Source: Helicobacter suis (GTDB taxonomy: Bacteria > Campylobacterota > Campylobacteria > Campylobacterales > Helicobacteraceae). Taken from it: DNA of 64,000 nt. The stretch lies in the NCBI RefSeq assembly GCF_902196125.1, contig NZ_CABIKG010000005.1:1-64000 (forward strand), read 5' to 3'. Below, one piece after another: positions 27,280-35,735 of the stretch (positions are counted from its first letter, which is position 1; every line of letters starts with the position of its first letter). Under the pieces are notes generated by a model, which ran no database searches, was not told the origin of the DNA, and saw only the letters and a program-made list of their open reading frames with translations. The translations under genes were made by a program, and so were the position numbers.

Positions 27280-27655
27280 TTACTCCCTAGATAAACCTAT
27301 CCTAAAACTTCCATTTTGGTTTTTAAAGTGGATAGTATAAACTCCCGCATTTTCAAGCACATGCCCTTTTGTTACAATCTCTATTAAGCCGTTAATAAGC
27401 TTTTCTTGTATATGCGTTCCCTCAAAATCCTTAAAGTCATCAAGGTGTTTTTCTACAATCTTAGATAAACCATAGGGCTTAAGTGGTTTACCCTTAACAT
27501 CTTTCAAGTCTTTTAAGTCTGTTGCACTTGCCCCCCACACCAAATCTATATCGCCTAAATCCTCTCTATAAAATGCCCCGGCTACTTGTCCCTCTTTAGT
27601 CTCTGGTAGTTTAGCAATTGCGCCTTGTGGATCATGGTAAAACTACTCAAAGTTT
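27280..27655 (-). pseudogene. DUF3519-type nuclease-toxin tip, truncated fragment B
   Basis: The frame reads FYHDPQGAIAKLPETKEG, AGAFYREDLGDIDLVWG, then PYGLSKIVEKHLDDF and ends YTIHFKNQNGSFRIGLSRE. This is the C-terminal region of the large Helicobacter proteins annotated as DUF3519 or barnase/colicin E5-like endoribonucleases. It begins after an in-frame TAG near 27655 without a start codon and stops right after RIGLS, where the family continues with its final catalytic strand. It is therefore a dead or silent tip. Its FYREDLGDIDLVWG motif is repeated in fragment A just upstream. Confidence 0.7.
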
Positions 27656-27840
27656 GTACCAAAGGCTTTATTGTGGGGGATAGCTTGATTTTTAAGGGTT
27701 GGATTAAATCATCTAGTTTATCTAATACTTCTGGGTGGTATTTAGCAATTTTAGCCAATCCATAACCATCACTTTTAGCACTCCCTGCTTTCCCCCACAC
27801 CAAATCTATATCGCCTAAATCTTTTCTATAAGTAGGGGTT
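27648..27840 (-). pseudogene. DUF3519-type nuclease-toxin tip, fragment A
   Basis: Second, tandem copy of the same toxin region: TYRKDLGDIDLVWGKAGSAK, GYGLAKIAKYHPEVLDKL, then a hydrophobic run before it passes out of frame into fragment B. Directly upstream in the same frame comes a signal-like stretch (LSLVLLASLTSLTP) that starts after a TAA abutting the 19-G tract. The two fragments differ in sequence, so they are diverged variants, not a recent duplication. Confidence 0.6.
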
Positions 27841-27878
27841 AGAGAAGTTAGAGAAGCAAGTAAAACTAGAGAGAGTTA

Positions 27879-27897
27879 CCCCCCCCCCCCCCCCCCC
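27879..27897 (-). repeat. G19 homopolymer tract
   Basis: Nineteen C on the plus strand. On the minus strand a frame from ATG 27916 (MLANYV, with AAAGGA upstream) enters the tract. None of the three possible phases joins it to the toxin frame without a stop, so it cannot be shown to switch fragment A as the sequence stands. Confidence 0.85.
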
Positions 27898-28072
27898 GCA
27901 CATAATTAGCGAGCATGGTGATCCTTTGGTGAAAAAATAAGAAGGGATTTTAGTGAGATTAAAATAAATGCTAACTTAAAATCTTAGGCATGTGTACGCC
28001 TACGCTTTTTAAGCCAACTTTGTTTAGACTCTAAATTTGCAAAAAGTTTTAACCATTTTAAAAAGGATAACC

Positions 28073-29155
28073 ATGCCAACAAAGCAACCGCATGATCCTA
28101 AGCGGCGCTCTTTACTTATCAAAGGGGCGCTAGGTCTTTCTTTACTCTCCTCAGGAATGCTTGAGAGTAAGGCTCACAAAAATAAACAGCACAGTACAAC
28201 TAACAAGCGCTTTTTAGGGAAATTACAGGTTTCTGCTATCGGGCTTGGGGTGCAAAATATGCCACGCAAATACGACACCTCTGTTCCCTACCGCCCGGAA
28301 ATGATTAATATTATCCGACAGGCTTATGAGGCAGGGGTTACTTTTTTTGATACAGCGGAAGCTTATGGCCCTTTGGAATCTGAAAAAATTTTAGGCGAGG
28401 CTGTGGCTCCTTTTAGAAAAAAGATCGTGATTGCGACCAAATTTGGTTTTAACATAGACCCACAAACGGGTAAGCGATCCCCGGGGGTTAATAGCAAACC
28501 GGAGCATATTAAACAGGCCGTGCATTACATGCTTAAACGCCTACGCACCGATTATATTGATCTGCTCTACCAGCACCGCGTGGACCCGCAAGTGCCTATT
28601 GAAGATGTAGCGGGTGTAATTGCAGATTTAATGAAACAGGGGAAGGTTTTACATTGGGGGTTATCAGAAATGGGACTACAAACCCTAAGACGCGCGCATG
28701 CGGCTTTGCCTGTGAGTGCAGTATGTGAGCAATTAGGAATTGGCTTTGTTGCGTGGAGTCCTTTGGGAGTGCAGTTTTTAACTGGTTGGATTGATTCTAA
28801 AACCCGCTTTGCCTCTGGGGATTTTCGCGCCACAGAAACGCGCTTTAATCCGGAAAATATAGCCCATAATTTAAAACTTGTTACCTTGCTCAAAACTTGG
28901 GCTCAAAGAAAAAATGCTACACCCGCTCAAATTGCCCTTAGTTGGCTTTTGGCTAAAAAATCCTATATTGTGCCTATCCCCGGCACTACAAATAAGAATC
29001 ATATGCTGCAAAACACCGCCTCTTTAGGAGTGAAACTGAGCGCCTCAGAAATGCAAGAGATCACACAAGCCCTCAATAATATAAAAATTCAGGGTAAGCG
29101 GCTACCAGACTTTGTACAAGCCCTCTCGGGTGTAGAAGCTGCACCTAAACATTAG
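28073..29155 (+). CDS. Aldo/keto reductase with twin-arginine-like leader
   Basis: About 360 residues from ATG 28073, chosen because AAGGA lies six bases ahead; a TTG at 28037 is an unlikely alternative. The N-terminus has KRRSLLIKGALGLSLLSS, which looks like a Tat signal, then an aldo/keto reductase barrel: FFDTAEAYGPLESE (Asp, Tyr), IATKFGF (Lys) and YQHRVDP (His) form the catalytic tetrad, and PIPGTTNKNH the NADP-binding end. Similar enzymes exist in H. pylori, where one is linked to acid growth. Substrate unknown. It is followed after 8 bases by the glycosyltransferase. Confidence 0.82.
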   Translation: MPTKQPHDPKRRSLLIKGALGLSLLSSGMLESKAHKNKQHSTTNKRFLGKLQVSAIGLGVQNMPRKYDTSVPYRPEMINIIRQAYEAGVTFFDTAEAYGPLESEKILGEAVAPFRKKIVIATKFGFNIDPQTGKRSPGVNSKPEHIKQAVHYMLKRLRTDYIDLLYQHRVDPQVPIEDVAGVIADLMKQGKVLHWGLSEMGLQTLRRAHAALPVSAVCEQLGIGFVAWSPLGVQFLTGWIDSKTRFASGDFRATETRFNPENIAHNLKLVTLLKTWAQRKNATPAQIALSWLLAKKSYIVPIPGTTNKNHMLQNTASLGVKLSASEMQEITQALNNIKIQGKRLPDFVQALSGVEAAPKH

Positions 29156-29163
29156 GAATTTTT

Positions 29164-30490
29164 ATGATCATTCTTTTTACCACCGAACAATACCACCCCC
29201 TACAAACTGGATTAGCTAGCGCAGATTATGGGTTGACTTTAGCACTTGCTAGATCAGGGCATTTAGTGTATGTGATTACAACGGGCATGTATGGGGAAAC
29301 AAAAATTAGCAGAGAAGGAAATTTAAGTTCTATCTCTAGTGGTGATTTATCTAAAGAAATAGTAGAAATTGCACCAAATTTATTTGTGCTAGAGTTTAAG
29401 ATTTATCATAAAGGAGGAGAATGGGAGGGTGAGATTGAGCAGTATCAAAAATTTGTACAAAACTTTAAGTGTGATTTACTCATCAATTCAGCTATTTTGA
29501 CATGGAATACAGATTTTATTTATGACTACCTTCCTAAGTGCCATGCTAAAAAGAAAATATTAAGAAGCCATGGGGAGTATAGTCTTATGCATGGGTGGGC
29601 ATTAGGGAATAAAGAGAGGATTAAAGATAGTTTTAGGCGTTTTTATTTTAACTCTAAGCGCTACAAGCAAAAGTACTACATTGCTTGGCTACGGCACAAA
29701 TTAAAGAAAACTCTTAAATATTACGATTGTGTTTACTTTCTGCACAAAAATAGCCATGCCTACACTTATCTTAAACCTTATTGTTCTGTAGATATTCTGC
29801 CAAATGGTGTATTTGAAAAAGATATTTGCCCGCCTAAAACCATTACAAGCGCCCTAACAGAACAACAGAACAACAGAACAACAGAACAACAGAACAACAG
29901 AACAACAGAACAACAGAACAACAGAACAACAGAACAACAGAACAACAGAACAACTAGCAGACCTTCTTTTAAAACCCTATGTGCTTAATGTCTCTAATTA
30001 CTACAAAGAAAAAGGACAGGATTTTGTACTTAGAGCCTACTATTTAAGTCAAGTTAGTATCCCCCTCATTTTTTGTGGAAACCTAGATACAGATAATACT
30101 TTAGAAAGTCTTAAGAATATCAAAGAGCAATTAGATTGCCAACATGGGTTTAAGCAAGTGTATTTTTTTTATGGAATTGATAGGAGTCAAGTATTAAATT
30201 TATTTAATAAGGCTACCTTGTTTTTACATGGCAGCCATGCAGAGGTTTTTCCTATGGTGATTTTAGAAAGCATGCAATTTGGTATGCCTTTTGTCTGTAC
30301 CGATGTGGGTAATGTTAAAGAATTGCGTGCAGAGCTTGTTGTTAATACCCCAGAACAAATGGCAGATAAGATCAATGCGCTTTTAGATAATCCAGATTAT
30401 TACAACAAGATAACACAAGAATTACACGGCGTGATCCAAGAATATAGCTATGAGAAGATTGTTAAGAAGTTAGAAAGAATAGGGGAATAA
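29164..30490 (+). pseudogene. GT4-like glycosyltransferase split by an octanucleotide repeat, phase-off
   Basis: The N-terminal half (from ATG 29164: MIILFTTEQYHPLQTG) has the nucleotide-independent GT-B acceptor domain look; the C-terminal half (KEKGQDFVLRAYYL, then HGSHAEVFPMVILESMQFG with the EVFPMVxLES donor-binding motif) is a GT4-type end. Between them are twelve copies of AGAACAAC (29859-29954), encoding Glu-Gln-Gln-Asn-Asn-Arg-Thr-Thr. At twelve copies the first frame ends 34 bases past the repeat at 29988. Ten or thirteen copies restore one frame of about 436 or 444 residues without any stop. Probably acts on lipopolysaccharide or another surface glycan. The second half could be made alone from GTG 29981 but would not be active. 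Confidence 0.88.
29859..29954 (+). repeat. Twelve perfect copies of an 8-base repeat
   Basis: AGAACAAC repeated 12 times without a mismatch. Because 8 is not divisible by 3, every gain or loss moves the downstream frame; the repeat itself has no stop in any frame. Confidence 0.95.
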
Positions 30491-30496
30491 CCCCTC

Positions 30497-31285
30497 TTAG
30501 CGTTTCAAGCTATTAACCGTCTGGAGCATGTTATCTGCGGTTTGGATAGTCTTTGAGTTGGCTTCATAAGCCCTTTGGGCTGTGATTAGATCGGTCATCT
30601 CCTCTACTAGGCGTACATTACTTAACTCTAAAAAACCCTGCCGTAATTGCCCATAGCCATCGCTATTAGCATTACCTACAATAGCTGGTCCGCTAGCTGA
30701 AGTTACTGCTAAAAGATTATCCCCTAAAGCATGCAAACCAGCCGGGTTAATAAAATTAGCTAAAGTGATTTGGCCTATCACATTAGAAGTACTTGCATTG
30801 CCCTGTGTAACACTAACTGTGCCATCTACCCCGATACTAATCTGGGTAGTGTCTTGGGGGAAGGTGATTTGTGGAATGAGTAAATACCCCTCTGTTGTAA
30901 CCATATTCCCTTGATCATCAATTTTAAAATTACCTGCACGGGTATAAGCAGTAGAGCCATCAGGCATTTGAATCTGAAAAAAGCCCTTACCGGTAATGGC
31001 GATGTCTAAGTTATTTTCTGTCTCTTTAGGGCTACCCTGAGAAAACATCTTAGTTACACTAGCAGCGCGCACCCCTAAGCCTACTTCAATACCATTTGGC
31101 GATCTAGTGGTATCAGAAGTAGAGGTACCGGCATACTGCAGAGCTTGGTAAAACAGATCGTTAAAATCTGCCCGTTGCCGTTTAAAACCCACCGTATTAA
31201 CATTGGCAATGTTGTTAGAAGTGGTGTCAATATGGGTTTGTTGTCCTAACATGCCTGTTGTCGCACTGTAAAGAGATCGCAACAT
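30497..31285 (-). CDS. flgG: Flagellar distal rod protein FlgG
   Basis: A 262-residue rod protein forming the distal part of the flagellar axle. It has the N-terminal rod-family motif (MLRSLYSATTGMLGQQTHIDTTSNNIANVN reduced here to its key parts SNNIANVNT and GFKRQRADF), GFFQIQMPDG in the middle and the C-terminal LVEEMTDLITAQRAYEANSK heptad region. Length matches H. pylori FlgG. It is monocistronic and converges on the glycosyltransferase. A sigma-80-like -10 box precedes it. Confidence 0.95.
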   Translation of the reverse strand: MLRSLYSATTGMLGQQTHIDTTSNNIANVNTVGFKRQRADFNDLFYQALQYAGTSTSDTTRSPNGIEVGLGVRAASVTKMFSQGSPKETENNLDIAITGKGFFQIQMPDGSTAYTRAGNFKIDDQGNMVTTEGYLLIPQITFPQDTTQISIGVDGTVSVTQGNASTSNVIGQITLANFINPAGLHALGDNLLAVTSASGPAIVGNANSDGYGQLRQGFLELSNVRLVEEMTDLITAQRAYEANSKTIQTADNMLQTVNSLKR

Positions 31286-31312
31286 CGCTAACCTTTTAAT
31301 GAAAATGTTAGC

Positions 31313-31318
31313 ATTATA
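31313..31318 (-). promoter_or_regulatory. -10 box for flgG
   Basis: TATAAT on the minus strand 28 bases before the FlgG ATG. Confidence 0.55.
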
Positions 31319-31340
31319 CCCTATCTCTTTAAATTTGCCT

Positions 31341-33863
31341 TTAGAATTGATAACTCAAATACGCCGTAACCGAGCGCCCGGGAGCAGATTGTAACCCTGC
31401 TGGACTAGAGCCAATACCGGTAAAGAAATATTTCATGTTAAAGATATTATTCACCTGTAAACTCCCCATAATTTTATGTCTCCCACTTTCCCAAAATATC
31501 TGGCTTATTTCAATATTCCACACCCAATACCAAGGCAAGAGCCCTTCATGTTGGGTCATACACCACTGCGCACATTGATAGCCGCTATTATTTACACTTT
31601 CAAAATTATTCCCTCCGCTATAATACTGCGTTCCATAATAACCCCCTGCTGCGCTATTGCTAATCCCACTGTAAGCACGGCTATAAAAATAGCTAGAGAG
31701 CCCAAAGGTGGTTTTAGCATAGGTGTAGCGCGCATCAAAAATAAACTGGTAGGGGCTTACAAAGGGGAAATGTTTATTATAACTTGTGCCGGGGAGTACA
31801 TCGCCGTTTAAATCTGTTAAAGGACTATGGCTTGTAACGCGGGTATCAATGTAGTTAAAGGCCGCATGGAATTGTAATCCTTTAATTGGTCTATAATACA
31901 TCTCTAGCTCTACGCCTTGAGAATAACCATCAACCGGGCGTACATTGCCCTTCATCGGGCCACTGGTGTAAACAGAATACTGACCCGTTGCAAAATCGCG
32001 TGCCCAAATGCGAAAGTAGTCCGCATTAAAACTAAAACTCTCTTTATAAGTGTAGCGCGCGCCGGCCTCTACCTCATCAAAGTGTTGGGTGAAATACTCC
32101 GCCCCACCATAACTTAAAACATCTAATTGGGGGGGGACATAGCTGCGCTGGAAGTTAAAATAAGTAAGCACGGTGTGATCGCCTTGTACCGGAATGAAGC
32201 CAATATTAGCTGAGGGCATCCAGTTATTCATGTGCTTGATCTTTTTTAAATCATTTTCAGGGATAGAAACCCAATTAGAGGCGTTTTCATTGTTATATTG
32301 TACTAAAGCATAGCGCAAACCGGGTACGACAAAAAAGCGCCCATTGCTCGTTTCAATGCGATCGCTTAAATAGATCGCGGTGTAGTTATTGCGCCAATCA
32401 TTCCAGTTATGATACAATCCGTGTTTGATATGGGGTTGCCAACCACTCATTACATTTGCCCCCGCACATAAAAAACCTTTCCCCTCACCGCTAGTTTGTG
32501 TGGCGCATTCATTGGTGTTCATATACTGTCGTTGCAGAAAGGTAGTTGTCATGAAGCGCAAACCCATAATAAAAGTTTGTTTAATCTTGCCACTCTTAAC
32601 CACTAAATTAACTTTGGGTTCAAAGGCATTATTAATAGATCGCACGGGGTTTTCCACCTCTGCCCAGCCATTATAATTAGTCGCATAATAGGGCATGGCT
32701 AAGTTATAGCCAGCAAGACCTTGAGCCGCACAGCTTGCCGCATTAAAACACTCAACCATATTAGCGCTGTTATAACTAGAACTCACTTGAAAGTCTCTTG
32801 TCATGAACTGCCCGTAATAGGTAAAACTAAAAGTCCCACCTATCTTATCTAAATCGCCAAAGTGGTTTTCATACACAATCCCAAAGCGCTGCGATCGCCC
32901 ACCTTTGGCGTTAAAGGGGCGTTGATTCATAAAACGATTTTGTTGGTAGTTTTGGCTACTTAGGCTTCCGGGCTGGGCGATGTTAAACTTATAGTATTGG
33001 TAGTAGGCTTTAATCCCATTCTTCTCATTAATATCATAGACTCCATCAAGCCAGTAGTTTTGGATATTAGTTGGGCTATTATCTCTAAAGCCTTGCCCAT
33101 TAACCCAGTTAGCCTGTGCCTGCACACCAAAGTGTTTATTAATCATGCCCCCACTTCTTACATAGGTGTTATAAAGCATATTATTACTTAAAGACTTTAG
33201 AAAAGAGGAATCGCCTGTATTTGAAGGTGGGCTAGCAAAACCGGCATTTCTAGCCTTAGCCCAATAGGTAACTCTCTCTGCTACTTGGCTTTCCCAGTGC
33301 TTAGGAATGGGTTTAGTGATGATATTAACAATCCCCCCATAAGTATTAGGCCCATACTGCACACTTCCCCCGCCTTTAATCACATCAATGCGATCTACAG
33401 CCTGAAAAGTAACCGGGAAAATATCTAATTCAATATGAGAGTAGGGGGCCATGTAAACGGGGATACCATTAACTAACATTAGCGTCGCATCGCTATGCCC
33501 TGAGCCACCCGCGCCAAAGCCTCTAATTTGAATGGAGGGCATCGCGCCTACGCCTGTTGTGTTTCTAACCTGCATTCCCGGGACATTTTGTAAAACCTCT
33601 TCAATGCTTTGGTTAGCAGTTTGTGTGAGCTGTTTATTAGAGATCACCGTGCGGCTACCGGTGTATTTTTTAACCTCCTCATCTTGCCAACTCTTAGGGG
33701 CTGTAATCCCGCTATAGCCTAGATTGACATGGCCGGAGTAATCTGTTTGATCTTTTTGACCCGATGTAGAGACTTTACCTAAAGTGTAGGTTTTATCCTT
33801 AGCCACTAGAGCTGCTTGGGTAACCAAACTAGCCATTAAAGCCCAGTATAATTTTTTATGCAA
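31341..33863 (-). CDS. TonB-dependent outer-membrane receptor, FecA-like
   Basis: An 840-residue receptor. A signal peptide (KKLYWALMASLVTQAALVAKD) is followed by a short TonB-contact region, the plug domain (IEEVLQNVPGMQVRNTTG, RGFGAGGSG, IDVIKGGGSVQYGPNTYGGIVNIITK) and a barrel ending SYLSYQF with the terminal Phe. The plug resembles the FecA proteins of H. pylori, which import ferric citrate or, for FecA3, nickel chelates. Which metal applies is not decidable. An AT-rich inverted repeat upstream could be a metal-responsive site. Confidence 0.85.
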   Translation of the reverse strand: MHKKLYWALMASLVTQAALVAKDKTYTLGKVSTSGQKDQTDYSGHVNLGYSGITAPKSWQDEEVKKYTGSRTVISNKQLTQTANQSIEEVLQNVPGMQVRNTTGVGAMPSIQIRGFGAGGSGHSDATLMLVNGIPVYMAPYSHIELDIFPVTFQAVDRIDVIKGGGSVQYGPNTYGGIVNIITKPIPKHWESQVAERVTYWAKARNAGFASPPSNTGDSSFLKSLSNNMLYNTYVRSGGMINKHFGVQAQANWVNGQGFRDNSPTNIQNYWLDGVYDINEKNGIKAYYQYYKFNIAQPGSLSSQNYQQNRFMNQRPFNAKGGRSQRFGIVYENHFGDLDKIGGTFSFTYYGQFMTRDFQVSSSYNSANMVECFNAASCAAQGLAGYNLAMPYYATNYNGWAEVENPVRSINNAFEPKVNLVVKSGKIKQTFIMGLRFMTTTFLQRQYMNTNECATQTSGEGKGFLCAGANVMSGWQPHIKHGLYHNWNDWRNNYTAIYLSDRIETSNGRFFVVPGLRYALVQYNNENASNWVSIPENDLKKIKHMNNWMPSANIGFIPVQGDHTVLTYFNFQRSYVPPQLDVLSYGGAEYFTQHFDEVEAGARYTYKESFSFNADYFRIWARDFATGQYSVYTSGPMKGNVRPVDGYSQGVELEMYYRPIKGLQFHAAFNYIDTRVTSHSPLTDLNGDVLPGTSYNKHFPFVSPYQFIFDARYTYAKTTFGLSSYFYSRAYSGISNSAAGGYYGTQYYSGGNNFESVNNSGYQCAQWCMTQHEGLLPWYWVWNIEISQIFWESGRHKIMGSLQVNNIFNMKYFFTGIGSSPAGLQSAPGRSVTAYLSYQF

Positions 33864-33967
33864 CTAAAACTCCTTGTTCTGAAAATTTTAGAAGGCAGGA
33901 AAGATCATTGAAACTTAAGGCGATGGATTTAGTAATAAAAATCCGTTTTTTTTAATAAAACATGGGG

Positions 33968-33982
33968 ATATTACAACAATAT
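33968..33982 (-). promoter_or_regulatory. AT-rich inverted repeat upstream of the TonB receptor
   Basis: ATATT-N5-AATAT lies about 105 bases ahead of the receptor start. Fur and NikR sites in Helicobacter are AT-rich and imperfectly palindromic, so it may be an operator; the match to either consensus is weak. Confidence 0.25.
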
Positions 33983-34019
33983 AATTAAAATTTTCTGAAA
34001 CAAAACGCGCTGTATCAAT

Positions 34020-35726
34020 CTAGGGCGTATTTTGATCTAGCAGATAATCCCCACTTTTTACACACACAATTTTAGTATTGTGGATACTGGGCAGTACATT
34101 TTTACTACGGCTAAGCTCTTCAATTTCATACTGGCTACATGTACCTTGATTAGGGCGTACCACTTTTTCTTTCCAAGCTAAATATTCTGGTAAATTAGCA
34201 ATATGGCTATCTAAATATTGCCCCTCATATACTTCTACAAACTCCATAAATTGCGGGCTTAAATGCAACCCATTCTCATTAATAACCGTGCTGCGCTCTG
34301 CCCTATTTTCATCTAAAGTTTGTATATACTCTGTGGGGGTATCACTCCCTACTTGGGGCGGGCGTTTATAGGTTTTGGTGGTTCTAATAGTGGTGGTTAA
34401 GTAAGTGCTTGTCCATTCTTGCACACTATTAGGCTCAATATACAAACATTGGCGGGTTCTAGCGCGATAGCATAATTTTTCTGAGTAATTGGCTTTGCTA
34501 AGTGTAAAGGTGTGCGTGGTTTTAATGGGGGCAAATTCTTGAATCTGATCGGGTAGTTGTGTGTAGGCTAAAATGATTTTACCGCTTTTACCATGCGTGT
34601 TATCAAAATTACAAGGGCTAATGTCTAAATACTGCCCGCTAGCTCTATCTAAACGGCGCATTAAAGTAGGGCGGATAGCTTGTAATTTATCATCTTCATA
34701 AGTCCAATAACCACATGCCACTTCTTGGGTATCCTCGTTAGTAAAATCTAAATTTGTTGGGGTATTTTGCGTTTCTAATTGAGAGGATTGTTTGGGGGTA
34801 GGAGCATTAGAGAGGGTGGCTGTTATTTGATCTTGAATCGGGCTAGTAGTGGGCATAGGAAGTAAGATACTATCATCAGGATAAATATCACTTGGTTGGC
34901 TAGAAGTATCAGAAGGATACAAGGCTAAATCTTGGCTATTGCTAAGATTAGAGGTATTGCGTTGTAAGTCTTGTGGCATAGCAGGGGGGATATTTTGATT
35001 AGAAGAAGTTCTAGTAGAGCGGCTAGAAGTTTTACTGGTGCGTTTGGTTGTACTTGCGCGTGTTGTACGCGTTGTACGCGGAGTGGTACCGGTGCGGCTA
35101 GAGCGTGCGCGCGTACTAGAAGCTTTTGATACGCTAGAAGTTCTTGTACGCCTGCTTGTAGGCGTACTTGTAGTACTTAGAGTAGATAAAGTACTAGGTT
35201 TGGAAAAACGCGTATTAGATTCTGTGGTTTGGGTTTGTGGGCTTTGTTGGTTGCGTGTTATTTTTGTAGGGTCTGTGCTAAATCTTGTTACTGGGTGGGT
35301 AGATGAGGTAAAATGGGTTGTTTTAGGCTTAGAGTGTGAATTATTTAAATCACCCATACCCAAAATATTTGACACTTTTTGCGTACCTAGTTCTTTAAAA
35401 TAAACATGCGTACCCTTGCTAATTTTAGAGGGTAAAATGCTGCCTAGTTGTTCAGAGGCTTGTACTTGTGAGAGGGGATAAATCTGAGATTTGGAATATT
35501 TTTTAAGGGGCAATTTTTTAAGTTGGGTGGCTTTTAAAGTAAGTGTATTGCCTGCAATGTTATAAGTCCCCTCTACTATTAAATGTTTTTGGGGGGTGTT
35601 TTTGTAAAGAACCATACCGCTAAAATGCCCTGATTTTTGCTTTCTTAAAAAAATATCTGTGGTGGTTTCAATAGCCAAAGCCTGTAACCAAGAAGCCATA
35701 ACTACACATGCTAAAATCCAGATCAT
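34020..35726 (-). CDS. Secreted protein with Ser/Thr/Arg-rich linker, unknown function
   Basis: A 568-residue exported protein. Signal peptide MIWILACVVMASWLQALA at 1-18. The first 120 residues form a beta-rich domain (FSGMVLYKNTPQKHLIVEGTY). Residues about 135-250 are low complexity, first Ser/Thr/Gln then a strongly basic Thr/Ser/Arg stretch (SRRTRTSSVSKASSTRARSS and similar). The C-terminal domain (about 335-568) has paired cysteines (VACGYWTYEDDK, ISPCNF, KLCYRARTRQCLYIE) and an acidic end. I recognise no family. The linker would suit an extended periplasmic or surface protein that binds acidic polymers such as DNA, mucin or teichoic-like glycans, but that is inference. It lies between the receptor and ppc on the same strand. 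Confidence 0.7.
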   Translation of the reverse strand: MIWILACVVMASWLQALAIETTTDIFLRKQKSGHFSGMVLYKNTPQKHLIVEGTYNIAGNTLTLKATQLKKLPLKKYSKSQIYPLSQVQASEQLGSILPSKISKGTHVYFKELGTQKVSNILGMGDLNNSHSKPKTTHFTSSTHPVTRFSTDPTKITRNQQSPQTQTTESNTRFSKPSTLSTLSTTSTPTSRRTRTSSVSKASSTRARSSRTGTTPRTTRTTRASTTKRTSKTSSRSTRTSSNQNIPPAMPQDLQRNTSNLSNSQDLALYPSDTSSQPSDIYPDDSILLPMPTTSPIQDQITATLSNAPTPKQSSQLETQNTPTNLDFTNEDTQEVACGYWTYEDDKLQAIRPTLMRRLDRASGQYLDISPCNFDNTHGKSGKIILAYTQLPDQIQEFAPIKTTHTFTLSKANYSEKLCYRARTRQCLYIEPNSVQEWTSTYLTTTIRTTKTYKRPPQVGSDTPTEYIQTLDENRAERSTVINENGLHLSPQFMEFVEVYEGQYLDSHIANLPEYLAWKEKVVRPNQGTCSQYEIEELSRSKNVLPSIHNTKIVCVKSGDYLLDQNTP

Positions 35727-35735
35727 TTAAAACTC

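Noticed and set aside
27879-27916. ATG 27916 plus G19 as a phase switch for toxin fragment A
   Set aside because: In all three tract phases a stop appears before or at the toxin frame, so no length restores a continuous gene.
29859-29954. Array of identical short repeats, CRISPR-like at a glance
   Set aside because: Units are 8 bases with no spacers and lie within a coding frame; it is a simple-sequence repeat.
31476-33717. Several plus-strand frames opposite the TonB receptor
   Set aside because: They are shadows of the receptor gene, without ribosome sites or recognisable products.
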